Positions 1 to 45,737 are shown, counted from the first letter of the stretch. The stretch is DNA of 64,000 bases from Paraspadella gotoi (GCA_051294375.1 CM119264.1:3081575-3145574), one strand, 5' to 3'. The notes: generated by a model from the letters alone, not told the origin. Numbers and translations: made by a program.

Positions 1-33367
<33,367 letters not shown>

Positions 33368-33979
33368 ATGTCGCCGATGGCGCCGGCCCTCATCCTCTTT
33401 CTCGCGCTTCTTATCATTCCAACGCCGGCGCCGTCTCAAATCGCGCCGATTCCCGGTTTTAGGGGCTTTGACGACGCCGCTTTGGTCGACGCCCACGCCG
33501 CTTTGGCCGACGTGGCTTCGTCGTTCGACGCCGGTGCCGTTTTCTCTTCGAGCGGATTCGACGCCGCGTCTCTGGCGGCGTCGATGCTGCCGACGCCGTC
33601 CGACTTGTCTGACTCCTGCAATTCCGTGATGCAATCTATCCTCTTAGGCTTCATGCTGGACCCGAAATTTCTCACTAAACATCCAGGAATCCTCAACATG
33701 TTCGACTCGTTCGGACGCCCTCGTCACGGGTTCCTCTTGGGCGCCATGCAGCTTATCGGGGGCTTCGACGAATGCCTCAACGTGTCGTTGGCGATGAAGG
33801 ATGTGGAGAGCAACGCCACACGATATTGTCTCTTTCCTTTTGATGCGGGAGATTCTAGCAAAATGGTCCAGGGATCGAGCGGACCCAAGGCTCAGGTGAA
33901 CATTTTCCTAACGGTTAATTCTTAAATTAAAAAAAAAAAAAAATTTGGTGATAATAGACGATTCCGTCTCCATCAATTT

Positions 33980-34031
33980 ATGGTGGACTAAAATCCACCA
34001 ACCGTTCATCAGCGGCCATTGGTGCCGGAGG
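33980..34031 (+). mobile_element. SINE-like fragment in acyltransferase intron 1 (also 36,435-36,486 and 39,984-40,036)
   Basis: The segment contains ATGGTGGACTAAAATCCACC, then CGTTCATCAGCGGCCATTGG and TGCCGGAGG. The same sequence, on the opposite strand, precedes the tRNA-like unit at 62.1 kb. Here the match stops inside the A-box-like part, so this is a truncated copy. Confidence 0.65.
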
Positions 34032-34815
34032 TTGGTTAAAATTTAAATTTTTAACCGGTTAACCGTCTTTTGAAATAGAATCAACTTTAACGGAATCCCT
34101 ATTCAGGTCAAATCTTCGTGGGGCACTTGCTTCCCGCAGTCTGCAACGACAGCGACGCCTTCATTCTCGCCAACACGGCATGGAAGGCGGCGCTCAAAGC
34201 CGCGGCGTCAAAGGCGCCGCAATTGGCCCTTTTCTCCAACGTCACTCTGGCGCCGGGAAAATGTCAGTGAGCGCCTCGGATCCTCCGGCGCTGGAATGGT
34301 TCGACTTTGTCTTCCTCGTCGTTTTCGGCGTCATCTTCGCTTTGACGTTATTCGCGACTCTTTACGATTACATCTTTCTCGATCTGAAGGTTCAGGATTG
34401 GGGACGGAACACCTTCGTCACTCTGGACGAAAGTGGCGAAGACGACCTTCGCGCGACGAACGATGACGACGACGCCGATTCATCCGCTGCTCAAGTTTCT
34501 TCTCTGCTTCTCCGCTTTGACCAACGGACGGAAAATCCTTTCGCTCGCCGCGACACGTGATTCGGACGTCGCTTGCATCAACGGAATTAGATTTATATCA
34601 CTCACTTGGGTCATAATGGGTCACGCGTACGGACTCTTGATCGGAATCGTACAAAATATCGCGTACGGATTCGTCACGATGTCGACGAGGATTTCGTTTC
34701 AACCGATTTTGAATGGAACTTTTTCCGTGGACACGTTTTTCGTTTTGAGCGGATTCTTGACGGCGTGAGTTAATTACGTTTTTTTTCTTTTCTTTTCTTT
34801 TCCTATCTTTTCTGT

Positions 34816-34920
34816 CTTGACTTGTCTTGTCTTGTCTTGTCTTGTCTTGTCTTGTCTTGTCTTGTCTTGTCTTGTCTTGTCTTGTCTTGTCTTGTCTTGT
34901 CTTGTCTTGTCTTGCCTTGT
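34816..34920. repeat. (CTTGT)n minisatellite in acyltransferase intron 2 (also 37,270-37,380 and 40,822-40,935)
   Basis: About 20 CTTGT units occur in each of the three blocks. Copy number is nearly equal in the three blocks, which is unexpected for independent duplicates of an unstable array. Confidence 0.93.
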
Positions 34921-35107
34921 CTTTTATTTTTTATTTACTTATTCATTTACTCAATGATTATTTAATCTATTATTAATTGATTGATTGATTGATTGATTGA
35001 TTAATTTCAAATCATTTCACCCAAATCCAGCTACTTATTCTTCAAACGATTCGGCGGCAAAGAGACTCCAGCTCGTTCCATCCCCAAAACGGTTGGCAAG
35101 ATGTACC

Positions 35108-35132
35108 NNNNNNNNNNNNNNNNNNNNNNNNN
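35108..35132. other. 25-N assembly gap
   Basis: Exactly 25 N interrupt exon 3 of acyltransferase block A. The sequence after the gap is upstream sequence of the next block, so the two sides are not neighbours in the gene. Confidence 0.98.
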
Positions 35133-35820
35133 AACTCAGTATTCCGCGATAGTCTACTAGTCAGAGTAATTTGATTAAAACGTATACCTAACTCTATTCT
35201 TGGACTAAGTACTAACTCATTTAATAAAACCCTTTTATATAGTTGCTCGCGCTTGAACCCTGGCGAAAGTGTGTGCGTCAGCTCTCAACTTGACTAACAT
35301 AATGCGATGGTATCTCTCCCGCGTCGTTAGGAGTCGCGCACCAACAAACGGAGTAGTGTTCTCGTTTGGAAATCAGAGACTTATGAGGGAAGTCCCGTGA
35401 TTTTTTAATCAAATAGAAAGAAAGAAAAAAAAGAAAAAAAATCTGATTGCGCTTTTGTTTTTCGTTGATTAAACAAAAAAAAAACAAAGGTTTAGTGCAA
35501 TTGTACAAAAATATCTAACTCTCCCGTAGCTATTAGCATTTTTTTAAAAAACTCTTAACATTATAATATTTCGAATATTTGAATGTACTAAACTTCTAAA
35601 GCACTAAAAAAAAGAAAATCCTTTCCTCAACGAACTTTAAACTTTTCGATCGTCGATCCTCACGTGACACCAAGAACTCATTGCAACGCCCCCACATTAG
35701 TCACAACCCGCCGCTGAAAAAAAGAGAAAACATTCCGACAAAATATATACAAGCTTAATCTGTGATTAACAATAACTCAAAAATATTAATTAATAATAAT
35801 AAAATAAAACCAAACTAACA

Positions 35821-38414
35821 ATGTCGCCGATGGCGCCGGCCCTCATCCTCTTTCTCGCGCTTCTTATCATTCCAACGCCGGCGCCGTCTCAAATCGCGCC
35901 GATTCCCGGTTTTAGGGGCTTTGACGACGCCGCTTTGGTCGACGCCCACGCCGCTTTGGCCGACGTGGCTTCGTCGTTCGACGCCGGTGCCGTTTTCTCT
36001 TCGAGCGGATTCGACGCCGCGTCTCTGGCGGCGTCGATGCTGCCGACGCCGTCCGACTTGTCTGACTCCTGCAATTCCGTGATGCAATCTATCCTCTTAG
36101 GCTTCATGCTGGACCCGAAATTTCTCACTAAACATCCAGGAATCCTCAACATGTTCGACTCGTTCGGACGCCCTCGTCACGGGTTCCTCTTGGGCGCCAT
36201 GCAGCTTATCGGGGGCTTCGACGAATGCCTCAACGTGTCGTTGGCGATGAAGGATGTGGAGAGCAACGCCACACGATATTGTCTCTTTCCTTTTGATGCG
36301 GGAGATTCTAGCAAAATGGTCCAGGGATCGAGCGGACCCAAGGCTCAGGTGAACATTTTCCTAACGGTTAATTCTTAAATTAAAAAAAAAAAAAAAAATT
36401 TGGTGATAATAGACGATTCCGTCTCCATCAATTTATGGTGGACTAAAATCCACCAACCGTTCATCAGCGGCCATTGGTGCCGGAGGTTGGTTAAAATTTA
36501 AATTTTTAACCGGTTAACCGTCTTTTGAAATAGAATCAACTTTAACGGAATCCCTATTCAGGTCAAATCTTCGTGGGCACTTGCTTCCCGCAGTCTGCAA
36601 CGACAGCGACGCCTTCATTCTCGCCAACACGGCATGGAAGGCGGCGCTCAAAGCCGCGGCGTCAAAGGCGCCGCAATTGGCCCTTTTCTCCAACGTCACT
36701 CTGGCGCCGGGAAAATGTCAAGTGAGCGCCTCGGATCCTCCGGCGCTGGAATGGTTCGACTTTGTCTTCCTCGTCGTTTTCGGCGTCATCTTCGCTTTGA
36801 CGTTATTCGCGACTCTTTACGATTACATCTTTCTCGATCTGAAGGTTCAGGATTGGGGACGGAACACCTTCGTCACTCTGGACGAAAGTGGCGAAGACGA
36901 CCTTCGCGCGACGACGATGACGACGACGCCGATTCATCCGCTGCTCTCAAGTTTCTTCTCTGCTTCTCCGCTTTGACCAACGGACGGAAAATCCTTTCGC
37001 TCGCCGCGACACGTGATTCGGACGTCGCTTGCATCAACGGAATTAGATTTATATCACTCACTTGGGTCATAATGGGTCACGCGTACGGACTCTTGATCGG
37101 AATCGTACAAAATATCGCGTACGGATTCGTCACGATGTCGACGAGGATTTCGTTTCAACCGATTTTGAATGGAACTTTTTCCGTGGACACGTTTTTCGTT
37201 TTGAGCGGATTCTTGACGGCGTGAGTTAATTACGTTTTTTTTCTTTCTTTTCTTTTCCTATCTTTTCTGTCTTGATCTTGCTTGTCTTGTCTTGTCTTGT
37301 CTTGTCTTGTCTTGTCTTGTCTTGTCTTGTCTTGTCTTGTCTTGTCTTGTCTTGTCTTGTCTTGTCTTGTCTTGCCTTGTCTTTTATTTTTTATTTACTT
37401 ATTCATTTACTCAATGATTATTTAATCTATTATTAATTGATTGATTGATTGATTGATTGATTAATTTCAAATCATTTCACCCAAATCCAGCTACTTATTC
37501 TTCAAACGATTCGGCGGCAAAGAGACTCCAGCTCGTTCCATCCCCAAAACGGTTGGCAAGATGTACCTTCATCGATACCTTCGGCTTACGCCCTCCGTCG
37601 CCTTTTTGATGATGGTCTACGTGACCCTGATCCCAATGATGAGTTCGGGTCCCTTTGGCGGCGGCATTTCCACCAAAGGCACTTGCTCCAAATGGTGGAT
37701 GAACATGCTCTACATCAACAACATGGACCAAGATGCCATGAATTGCGTCGGCCATGTTTGGTGGGTGAATTTTTGGTTTAAGAGGTGGTTTTAGTGAGGA
37801 CATAATGTTTATGATGATGTATAAATGGCTGAGGGAGTTCAGTTATACATAAGTTTAGACTAAGCCATAATAACAGTTATCTATTTTTTATTGTGATTAA
37901 AATGAGATTAGAAGACAGTGACAATATTCACAATTTACAGAAGGGATTAGAAAAAGGTCTTTGAATATAATCTCTTTCGAACTCCTTCCAGGTATTTGGC
38001 GAACGACATGCAGTTCTTCATCTTATCTCCTCTTTTTCTCTTCGCTTTAAAATTCCACCGAATCCTTGGCTTCGCCGTTGTCGGCTTATTTTGGTCGGCC
38101 AGTCTGGCCGCCACATTCGCCATTGCCTATGTAAACGACGCTAGCGCTCTCACTCTTGGCTTGACCGACACCATGCAAATAATTTACGTGAAGCCATGGT
38201 GTCGGATAGGCCCATATTTGGCCGGCATCGTCGCTGGCTATTTCTTGTACGAATTCCAACGCGACAAACGGCGAATCAGATGGTGGTGGTCCCTTTGCGG
38301 TTGGGCATTGTCGGCGGCGTTGGCTTTGGCCGTCATCTACGGTCTCACGGATTACGACGTTAATATGACGTCACCTGCAAAGGCCGCCAATGTTATTTAC
38401 TTGACGTTTACCAG
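35821..38414 (+). CDS. NRF/acyltransferase-3 gene, block B (last exon missing)
   Basis: Exons are 35821-36348, about 36562-37220, 37491-37760 and 37992-38414. Exon 1 is identical in protein to block A. Exons 3 and 4 are intact and best read here: YLFFKRFGGKETPARS, then KMYLHRYLRLTPSVAFL, the extracellular Cys-containing TKGTCSKWWMNMLYINN, and WYLANDMQFFILSPLFLFAL at the exon 3/4 junction, all hallmarks of acyltransferase family 3. Several membrane helices follow. The block stops in the intron after exon 4 at a GA repeat and N gap, so the final exon is absent. Exon 2 has lost bases near 36,912, breaking the frame. The exon 1 to 2 phase does not close, probably because of an indel. Confidence 0.75.
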
Positions 38415-38619
38415 GTTTGTAATTTATCCAGGAAGAAAATAATTTGATAATTTATATTGACTAATGTTTTTTTTAGTGTTGTTGTGAGGGGGAGTTCCTA
38501 TAGAAATATTTGCATTTGTTTCAAAACACTTTCATTTACAGTTTCATCTTGTTTAAAAAAAATAATCATATGAACTTTTAAATTATATTTATTTGAAGTA
38601 TTCGTTTTATTTTTTTTAG

Positions 38620-38656
<37 letters not shown>

Positions 38657-38681
38657 NNNNNNNNNNNNNNNNNNNNNNNNN
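38657..38681. other. 25-N assembly gap
   Basis: Exactly 25 N follow a GA repeat in the intron after exon 4 of block B. The sequence after it matches, base for base at its start, the sequence after the first 25-N gap. Confidence 0.98.
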
Positions 38682-39370
38682 AACTCAGTATTCCGCGATA
38701 GTCTACTAGTCAGAGTAATTTGATTAAAACGTATACCTAACTCTATTCTTGGACTAAGTACTAACTCATTTAATAAAACCCTTTTATATAGTTGCTCGCG
38801 CTTGAACCCTGGCGAAAGTGTGTGCGTCAGCTCTCAACTTGACTAACATAATGCGATGGTATCTCTCCCGCGTCGTTAGGAGTCGCGCACCAACAAACGG
38901 AGTAGTGTTCTCGTTTGGAAATCAGAGACTTATGAGGGAAGTCCCGTGATTTTTTAATCAAATAGAAAGAAAGAAAAAAAAGAAAAAAAATCTGATTGCG
39001 CTTTTGTTTTTCGTTGATTAAACAAAAAAAAAACAAAGGTTTAGTGCAATTGTACAAAAAATATCTAACTCTCCCGTAGCTATTAGCATTTTTTTAAAAA
39101 ACTCTTAACATTATAATATTTCGAATATTTGAATGTACTAAACTTCTAAAGCACTAAAAAAAAGAAAATCCTTTCCTCAACGAACTTTAAACTTTTCGAT
39201 CGTCGATCCTCACGTGACACCAAGAACTCATTGCAACGCCCCCACATTAGTCACAACCCGCCGCTGAAAAAAAGAGAAAACATTCCGACAAAATATATAC
39301 AAGCTTAATCTGTGATTAACAATAACTCAAAAATATTAATTAATAATAATAAAATAAAACCAAACTAACA

Positions 39371-42175
39371 ATGTCGCCGATGGCGCCGGCCCTCATCCTC
39401 TTTCTCGCGCTTCTTATCATTCCAAGCGCCGGCGCCGTCTCAAATCGCGCCGATTCCCGGTTTTAGGGGCTTTGACGACGCCGCTTTGGTCGACGCCCAC
39501 GCCGCTTTGGCCGACGTGGCTTCGTCGTTCGACGCCGGTGCCGTTTCTCTTCGAGCGGATTCGACGCCGCGTCTCTGGCGGCGTCGATGCTGCCGACGCC
39601 GTCCGACTTGTCTGACTCCTGCAATTCCGTGATGCAATCTATCCTCTTAGGCTTCATGCTGGACCCGAAATTTCTCACTAAACATCCAGGAATCCTCAAC
39701 ATGTTCGACTCGTTCGGACGCCCTCGTCACGGGTTCCTCTTGGGCGCCATGCAGCTTATCGGGGGCTTCGACGAATGCCTCAACGTGTCGTTGGCGATGA
39801 AGGATGTGGAGAGCAACGCCACACGATATTGTCTCTTTCCTTTTGATGCGGGAGATTCTAGCAAAATGGTCCAGGGATCGAGCGGACCCAAGGCTCAGGT
39901 GAACATTTTCCTAACGGTTAATTCTTAAATTAAAAAAAAAAAAAAAATTTGGTGATAATAGACGATTCCGTCTCCATCAATTTATGGTGGACTAAAAATC
40001 CACCAACCGTTCATCAGCGGCCATTGGTGCCGGAGGTTGGTTAAAATTTAAATTTTTAACCGGTTAACCGTCTTTTGAAATAGAATCAACTTTAACGGAA
40101 TCCCTATTCAGGTCAAATCTTCGTGGGCACTTGCTTCCCGCAGTCTGCAACGACAGCGACGCCTTCATTCTCGCCAACACGGCATGGAAGGCGGCGCTCA
40201 AAGCCGCGGCGTCAAAGGCGCCGCAATTGGCCCTTTTCTCCAACGTCACTCTGGCGCCGGGAAAATGTCAAGTGAGCGCCTCGGATCCTCCGGCGCTGGA
40301 ATGGTTCGACTTTGTCTTCCTCGTCGTTTTCGGCGTCATCTTCGCTTTGACGTTATTCGCGACTCTTTACGATTACATCTTTCTCGATCTGAAGGTTCAG
40401 GATTGGGGACGGAACACCTTCGTCACTCTGGACGAAAGTGGCGAAGACGACCTTCGCGCGACGGACGATGACGACGACGCCGATTCATCCGCTGCTCTCA
40501 AGTTTCTTCTCTGCTTCTCCGCTTTGACCAACGGACGGAAAATCCTTTCGCTCGCCGCGACACGTGATTCGGACGTCGCTTGCATCAACGGAATTAGATT
40601 TATATCACTCACTTGGGTCATAATGGGTCACGCGTACGGACTCTTGATCGGAATCGTACAAAATATCGCGTACGGATTCGTCACGATGTCGACGAGGATT
40701 TCGTTTCAACCGATTTTGAATGGAACTTTTTCCGTGGACACGTTTTTCGTTTTGAGCGGATTCTTGACGGCGTGAGTTAATTACGTTTTTTTTCTTTCTT
40801 TTCTTTTCCTATCTTTTCTGTCTTGACTTGTCTTGTCTTGTCTTGTCTTGTCTTGTCTTGTCTTGTCTTGTCTTGTCTTGTCTTGTCTTGTCTTGTCTTG
40901 TCTTGTCTTGTCTTGTCTTGTCTTGTCTTGCCTTGTCTTTTATTTTTTATTTACTTATTCATTTACTCAATGATTATTTAATCTATTATTAATTGATTGA
41001 TTGATTGATTGATTGATTAATTTCAAATCATTTCACCCAAATCCAGCTACTTATTCTTCAAACGATTCGGCGGCAAAGAGACTCCAGCTCGTTCCATCCC
41101 CAAAACGGTTGGCAAGATGTACCTTCATCGATACCTTCGGCTTACGCCCTCCGTCGCCTTTTTGATGATGGTCTACGTGGACCCTGGATCCCAATGATGA
41201 GTTCGGGTCCCTTTGGCGGCGCAATTTCCACCAAAGGCACTTGCTCCAAATGGTGGATGAACATGCTCTACATCAACAACATGGACCAAGATGCCATGAA
41301 TTGCGTCGGCCATGTTTTGGTGGGTGAATTTTTGGTTTAAGAGGTGGTTTTAGTGAGGACATAATGTTTATGATGATGTATAAATGGCTGAGGGAGTTCA
41401 GTTATACATAAGTTTAGACTAAGCCATAATAACAGTATCTATTTTTTATTGTGATTAAAATGAGATTAGAAGACAGTGACAATATTCACAATTTACAGAA
41501 GGGATTAGAAAAAGGTCTTTGAATATAATCTCTTTCGAACTCCTTCCAGGTATTTGGCGAACGACATGCAGTTCTTCATCTTATCTCCTCTTTTTCTCTT
41601 CGCTTTAAAATTCCACCGAATCCTTGGCTTCGCCGTTGTCGGCTTATTTTGGTCGGCCAGTCTGGCCGCCACATTCGCCATTGCCTATGTAAACGACGCT
41701 AGCGCTCTCACTCTTGGCTTGACCGACACCATGCAAATAATTTACGTGAAGCCATGGTGTCGGATAGGCCCATATTTGGCCGGCATCGTCGCTGGCTATT
41801 TCTTGTACGAATTCCAACGCGACAAACGGCGAATCAGATGGTGGTGGTCCTTTGCGGTTGGGCATTGTCGGCGGCGTTGGCTTTGGCCGTCATCTACGGT
41901 CTCACGGATTACGACGTTAATATGACGTCACCTGCAAAGGCCGCCAATGTTATTTACTTGACGTTTACCAGGTTTGTAATTTATCCAGGAAGAAAATAAT
42001 TTGATAATTTATATTGACTAATGTTTTTTTAGTGTTGTTGTGAGGGGAGTTCCTATAGAAATATTTGCATTTGTTTCAAAACACTTTCATTTACAGTTTC
42101 ATCTTGTTTAAAAAAATAATCATATGAACTTTTAAATTATATTTATTTGAAGTATTCGTTTTATTTTTTTTAGGG

Positions 42176-42230
<55 letters not shown>

Positions 42231-42645
42231 TTGTTTATAAATTTCTTATTTAAAAATTTGAAATTTATTAAAAATTATTGTAACGTATTTAACGTAATTA
42301 AAGTATTTCATTCCCCCTCCCCCCCCAAAAAAAAACAGATCCGTATGGGGCATCGCTGTCTCTTGGGTCATCTTCGCCTGCGCCCTCGGAAGCGGCGGTC
42401 CAATCAACACCGCCCTCTCTTGGATCCTCTTCGCTCCTTTGAGTCGCGTCAACTACGCCGCTTATCTTTATCACATTCTCGTCCTCGTCGTCGTCGCTCA
42501 AAACATGCGCGACACCTTCGTCTTCAGCGACGCCATCTACGTTTGCGTTTATTTGGGGCTTTTGTTGCTTAGTTACGGAGTCGCGTTCGTCGCCTCCGTC
42601 GTTTTTGAATCTCCGTTCATCGCGATGGAAAAACTCGTTTTTTGA
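39371..42645 (+). CDS. NRF/acyltransferase-3 gene, block C (only block with the 3' end)
   Basis: Exons are 39371-39898, about 40112-40771, 41047-41319, 41550-41971 and 42339-42645. Exon 2 is intact from DSDAFILANTAWKAALK through the membrane helix, the GIRFISLTWVIMGHAYG motif and VDTFFVLSGFLTA. The final exon gives SVWGIAVSWVIF, LSRVNYAAYLYHILVLV and a last helix ending MEKLVF and TGA. Exon 1 carries an inserted base near 39,426 and a lost base near 39,546. Exon 3 has extra bases near 41,180 and exon 4 one lost base near 41,848. Each error is repaired by block A or B. The combined product would be about 680 residues, usual for invertebrate NRF-type proteins. Expected location is a multi-pass membrane protein with an extracellular NRF domain. 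Confidence 0.78.
42180..42228. repeat. (GA)n microsatellite in acyltransferase intron 4
   Basis: About 24 GA units lie where block B ends in its N gap (38,630-38,656). The contig break in block B therefore falls at this repeat. Confidence 0.93.
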
Positions 42646-42689
42646 GGGAAGAGATCGAACGACAGATCTCGACTTTTAAGAGCGATTTA

Positions 42690-43639
42690 CCATGATGGAA
42701 AAAAAAAGTGTCGCGGTTTGGAAAAACCAGTTAATTTTATTGTCAATACATTTTTGGCTAATAAATAAGTTTTAATAGGTAATATGACCTCCCTAAGACT
42801 GAATAAAATGATTATTTCTTAACAGCATTAAATTATTCAATGCATTCAAATACTTCCAAAAGAGGTTGTCTTTAACAGTTTTCATTTCTTTTTGATTAAG
42901 AGAACTACTCATATTATTATTAAAATTATATTTCTGACATAATATTTTTCATCAGATTTGGGGCAAAAAATGGTCCTTAGCAAGCAGTGAAAAAGATTGA
43001 TCCTCTATAAAGTAAACCAGGCCTGAGTTATTGCTGCATAATATGATAATTCATTGTCTTTCACTTCAACAAAATCTTTATTTTTTTATTTTTGGACTTG
43101 TTTGATACTTGATTCTGATAATACATCCAAAGGTAAAAAAAAAAGATAACTGCTTACAAAAAGGTTACCCGGAACCTTATAACTTTTATTGATACTTTAT
43201 AATTTAAAAAAAATATTCTGTAACATCTACAGCATCAATATATTTTTAATATTGCTTTTTTTTACATATGAATTAAGATTCATCCCTGAATCTATCCTAA
43301 TTGAGATAATGCAATAACCATTTGACATAAGACTGAAAAAAGGCAGGGATTTTTAATAGTATTGGTTAAACTCAAAAAATAATAAAAAGAACCGGAAATG
43401 AGTAAAAATAAAAAGTATAGATATAAAAAAAATTAAAATAAAGGAAGCATTTTTTTGGACAACGCATTTTTTTTTACATGGAACTCCTGTATTTTTTGTC
43501 ATACATGAATGAGACACAGCTTATATAAATCACAAAAGGCCAAAATTTCTTGATATTTAAATTTTATTTTTCGATTCTTACATTAAAATAACGAAAAATA
43601 ACTGGAAAGTAACCGCGACACTTTTTTTTTCCATCATGG
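42690..43639. mobile_element. Non-autonomous TA-flanked inverted-repeat element (Tc1/mariner-like MITE)
   Basis: The left end CCATGATGGAAAAAAAAAGT and the following bases to GTCGCGGTT are an exact 29-bp inverted match to the right end 43,611-43,639. A weaker match continues inward (CCAGTTA-TTTT). TA dinucleotides flank both ends (42,688-42,689 and 43,640-43,641), as expected for Tc1/mariner insertion. At 950 bp with no intact frame it is non-autonomous or decayed. It sits 44 bases after the acyltransferase stop and contains the first AATAAA (42,760-42,765). Confidence 0.85.
42760..42765 (+). promoter_or_regulatory. Candidate poly(A) signal of the acyltransferase, inside the inserted element
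   Basis: This is the first AATAAA after the stop codon of block C, and it lies 70 bases inside the inverted-repeat element. Confidence 0.4.
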
Positions 43640-43641
43640 TA

Positions 43642-44417
43642 TTGAGAATTCATATTCTGCCTTTAATTGTTTCAATTGTTACTATTATTTTTTTTACAAC
43701 TGCTACGTAGTTTCCAAACATTGGATCCGTAGACTCGCTACCAAGGATGAGCTGAATAAAGGCAGGAGGGACTGGATGGGTACTTAAAAAAGAATTATTT
43801 TAAGGGAAAGTAAAAATATATAATCGTTTCAGGTCAATTAAATTTTAACTCAGCATAGCTTTCTTCTCATATTATTGCATAATCAGTATAAAGCCTCAAT
43901 CTAAATGAGACGCTTATGACAAAAACAACAACTAATTAAATCCCTAATCAAAACTGCTTTTTACCAAAGTTTACCGGGATCACTGATTTTTGACGATTTT
44001 ATGTACTATTGAAAATGTTTGAGAATAAAATAATAGAAAATAATTTTAAATATAGTACTAAAGGTTTTTTTTGTTTATATTTAAAAAAAAAACTTTTAAC
44101 ATTCCTTCTCACAGCCAGTCAGTTAAATTTGCTTTCCTAGTTTCACTCTCGCAAAAAGCGTTCCTTTTACACATGGTTACTTAACAGGTCTTATTGTTGT
44201 CTATTGCACGCAATAACATCCATAAGTGACCACGTGACACACTCAGTACACATTGAAAAATATGGCACATAATCTTTCTTTCTAGTATTAACTTGTAATG
44301 ATCAGTAATACGAGAGTTATTTTCATTGATTTTCTGGTCATGTGCTTGAATTTTACTCTGGTGACTAGACATGTATTACAGTGAACTTCTTAAGTAACAG
44401 ATTTTGAAAAAAGAACT
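43642..44417. other. Intergenic AT-rich sequence
   Basis: I see no gene, RNA or clear repeat structure in this stretch. Confidence 0.5.
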
Positions 44418-44716
44418 GGTGTGGCGGTATATTTACACCGCCACACATCTACCATCATTCAGCCAATCCCATTGGCTCAGAGGGGAAAAGGGCCGTCCCA
44501 AGCGTTGACATTCCATCCCCAGTCCTAATGACTTCCCTCTGCATTGGCAAAGCGAGACTGTCCTAGGGTAACCGCGCCAGTGACAAGAGGCGTCACTGAC
44601 GATGGGCATCCTCCAAAGCCAACAGTGAGTTGCCCCATCCCAATGGGCATCACAGGCAACCCGCCTGCCTCCATACTGGTTACCTTTGTGTGTGAACTGT
44701 GATTAGCTTACACAAA
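44418..44716. mobile_element. LTR-like GC island
   Basis: It begins TGTGGCGGTATATTTACACC and GCCACA, a 9-bp-arm palindrome typical of the 5' end of Ty3-type LTRs, and could end at TTACACA. It is much richer in GC than its surroundings. I find no matching target-site duplication and no second LTR, so a solo LTR is only a suggestion. Confidence 0.35.
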
Positions 44717-44787
44717 AGTCAGCGGGAGTTTTTATCATCTGCCATATGCATGATTAATGGTGCTATAGAACACTTTCACCGCATCTA

Positions 44788-45737
44788 TTCCAAATCAAAA
44801 TTAATGTATTGGAATGATCGTCCCATCATTGAATATTCTATTTTTCATGATCCAAGTAAAAGGATAGATATAATGTCAGAGGGCAACGCCCTTATCTCCA
44901 TGACATCTCTTTCTAAAGTAAAAAACAAAAAAACTTTCTTTCGTTTATAATTTTTAGCAAAGATTCAATTAGTTAGTTTGCTAACTTTTTTACTAATAGG
45001 AAAGTAGAAATTTCTTAACTAAGCTAAAAAAAAAAACAAGAACGGTAATTCCAATGTGTTGTGCCACAGTGACTTTATTTTCATGTGTAATTCACTTTGA
45101 TCACATGATATGACATGAAATGTCATGACGAAAAAACTTTCATGACATGCACTGCATCAAAATTATGTCTTCTATTTTTTATAGTTTTAGGAATTCCTGC
45201 TTTAGCAGTCCCTTAGATTAGAGGTTTTTTCTGTCTTAATAAATGAGCAACCAGCTATAGGCAAATTATATGCATTTTTAATGTTAGTGGGGTTGACCAA
45301 TGGACAGACATGCCAACAGACTGACAAACTGACTGACGGACTGACAGATCAACCGAAAAGTAACATGCTTCGTGACTATTAGCGGCGCAACTAAAAATGA
45401 AAAAAGAAACTGACACCCGAAAGAATTAATTTCAGAAAAATAAGGACAACGACAAGAGTTAAGATATAAGAAGTTTAAGATATAGAGTTGCAAAAATCTT
45501 AGTCATTTTTGTCCGAGATGGAAAACGTTTTTCTTTTTTTTTTCTGTTAAAAATGTTTTTACAAGTGGTTGATGTTGTAACTTTTGGTCAGACACTAAAA
45601 TATTATCTTGGTCATCCAAATTTTTTTGTTTGAAAATATTGGCTGGATTTGAGTCATCAATTTTGTTATTTGTTGTGTTTCTTATCGGTTTTTGTTTTGG
45701 CAGTAATAACAGTATAACTAATTCAATTTTTAAAAAC
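44788..45737 (+). repeat. Dispersed ~0.93-kb repeat, copy 1
   Basis: The reverse complement of 59,966-60,887 aligns along almost the whole length. Examples are TTCCAATGTGTTG then GCCNCAG-GACTTTATTTT, GAGCAACCA-CTATAGGCAAA and CAAGTGGTTGATGTTGTAAC. It contains a run of GACNGAC-type units near 45,305-45,345. Short open frames within it are not conserved between copies. Confidence 0.85.

Larger units (their letters stand above)
33368..35107 (+). pseudogene. NRF/acyltransferase-3 gene, block A (truncated by gap, frame errors)
   Basis: Exons are 33368-33895, about 34107-34764, and 35031-35107 cut by the N gap. Exon 1 gives a signal peptide (MSPMAPALILFLALLI) and an NRF-type Cys-rich domain with SCNSVMQSIL, FDSFGRPRHGFLLGAMQLI and GFDECLNV. 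Exon 2 gives the first membrane helix (FVFLVVFGVIFALTLF) and the acyltransferase-3 start GIRFISLTWVIMGHAYG with its conserved histidine, then VDTFFVLSGFL. Relative to blocks B and C this copy lacks one base near 34,264 and two near 34,491, which break the frame. The family is multi-pass and moves acyl groups on lipids or sugars; C. elegans NRF-6 affects lipid uptake and drug response. I call this broken because of the gap and indels; assembly error is the likeliest cause. Confidence 0.75.

Noticed and set aside
34180-34560. Separate short genes inside the acyltransferase exons
   Set aside because: They result from one-base indels that split a single exon frame; other blocks keep it open.
44699-44950. 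83-codon frame
   Set aside because: It lies mostly in a dispersed repeat, and the inverted copy at 60 kb does not keep the frame.
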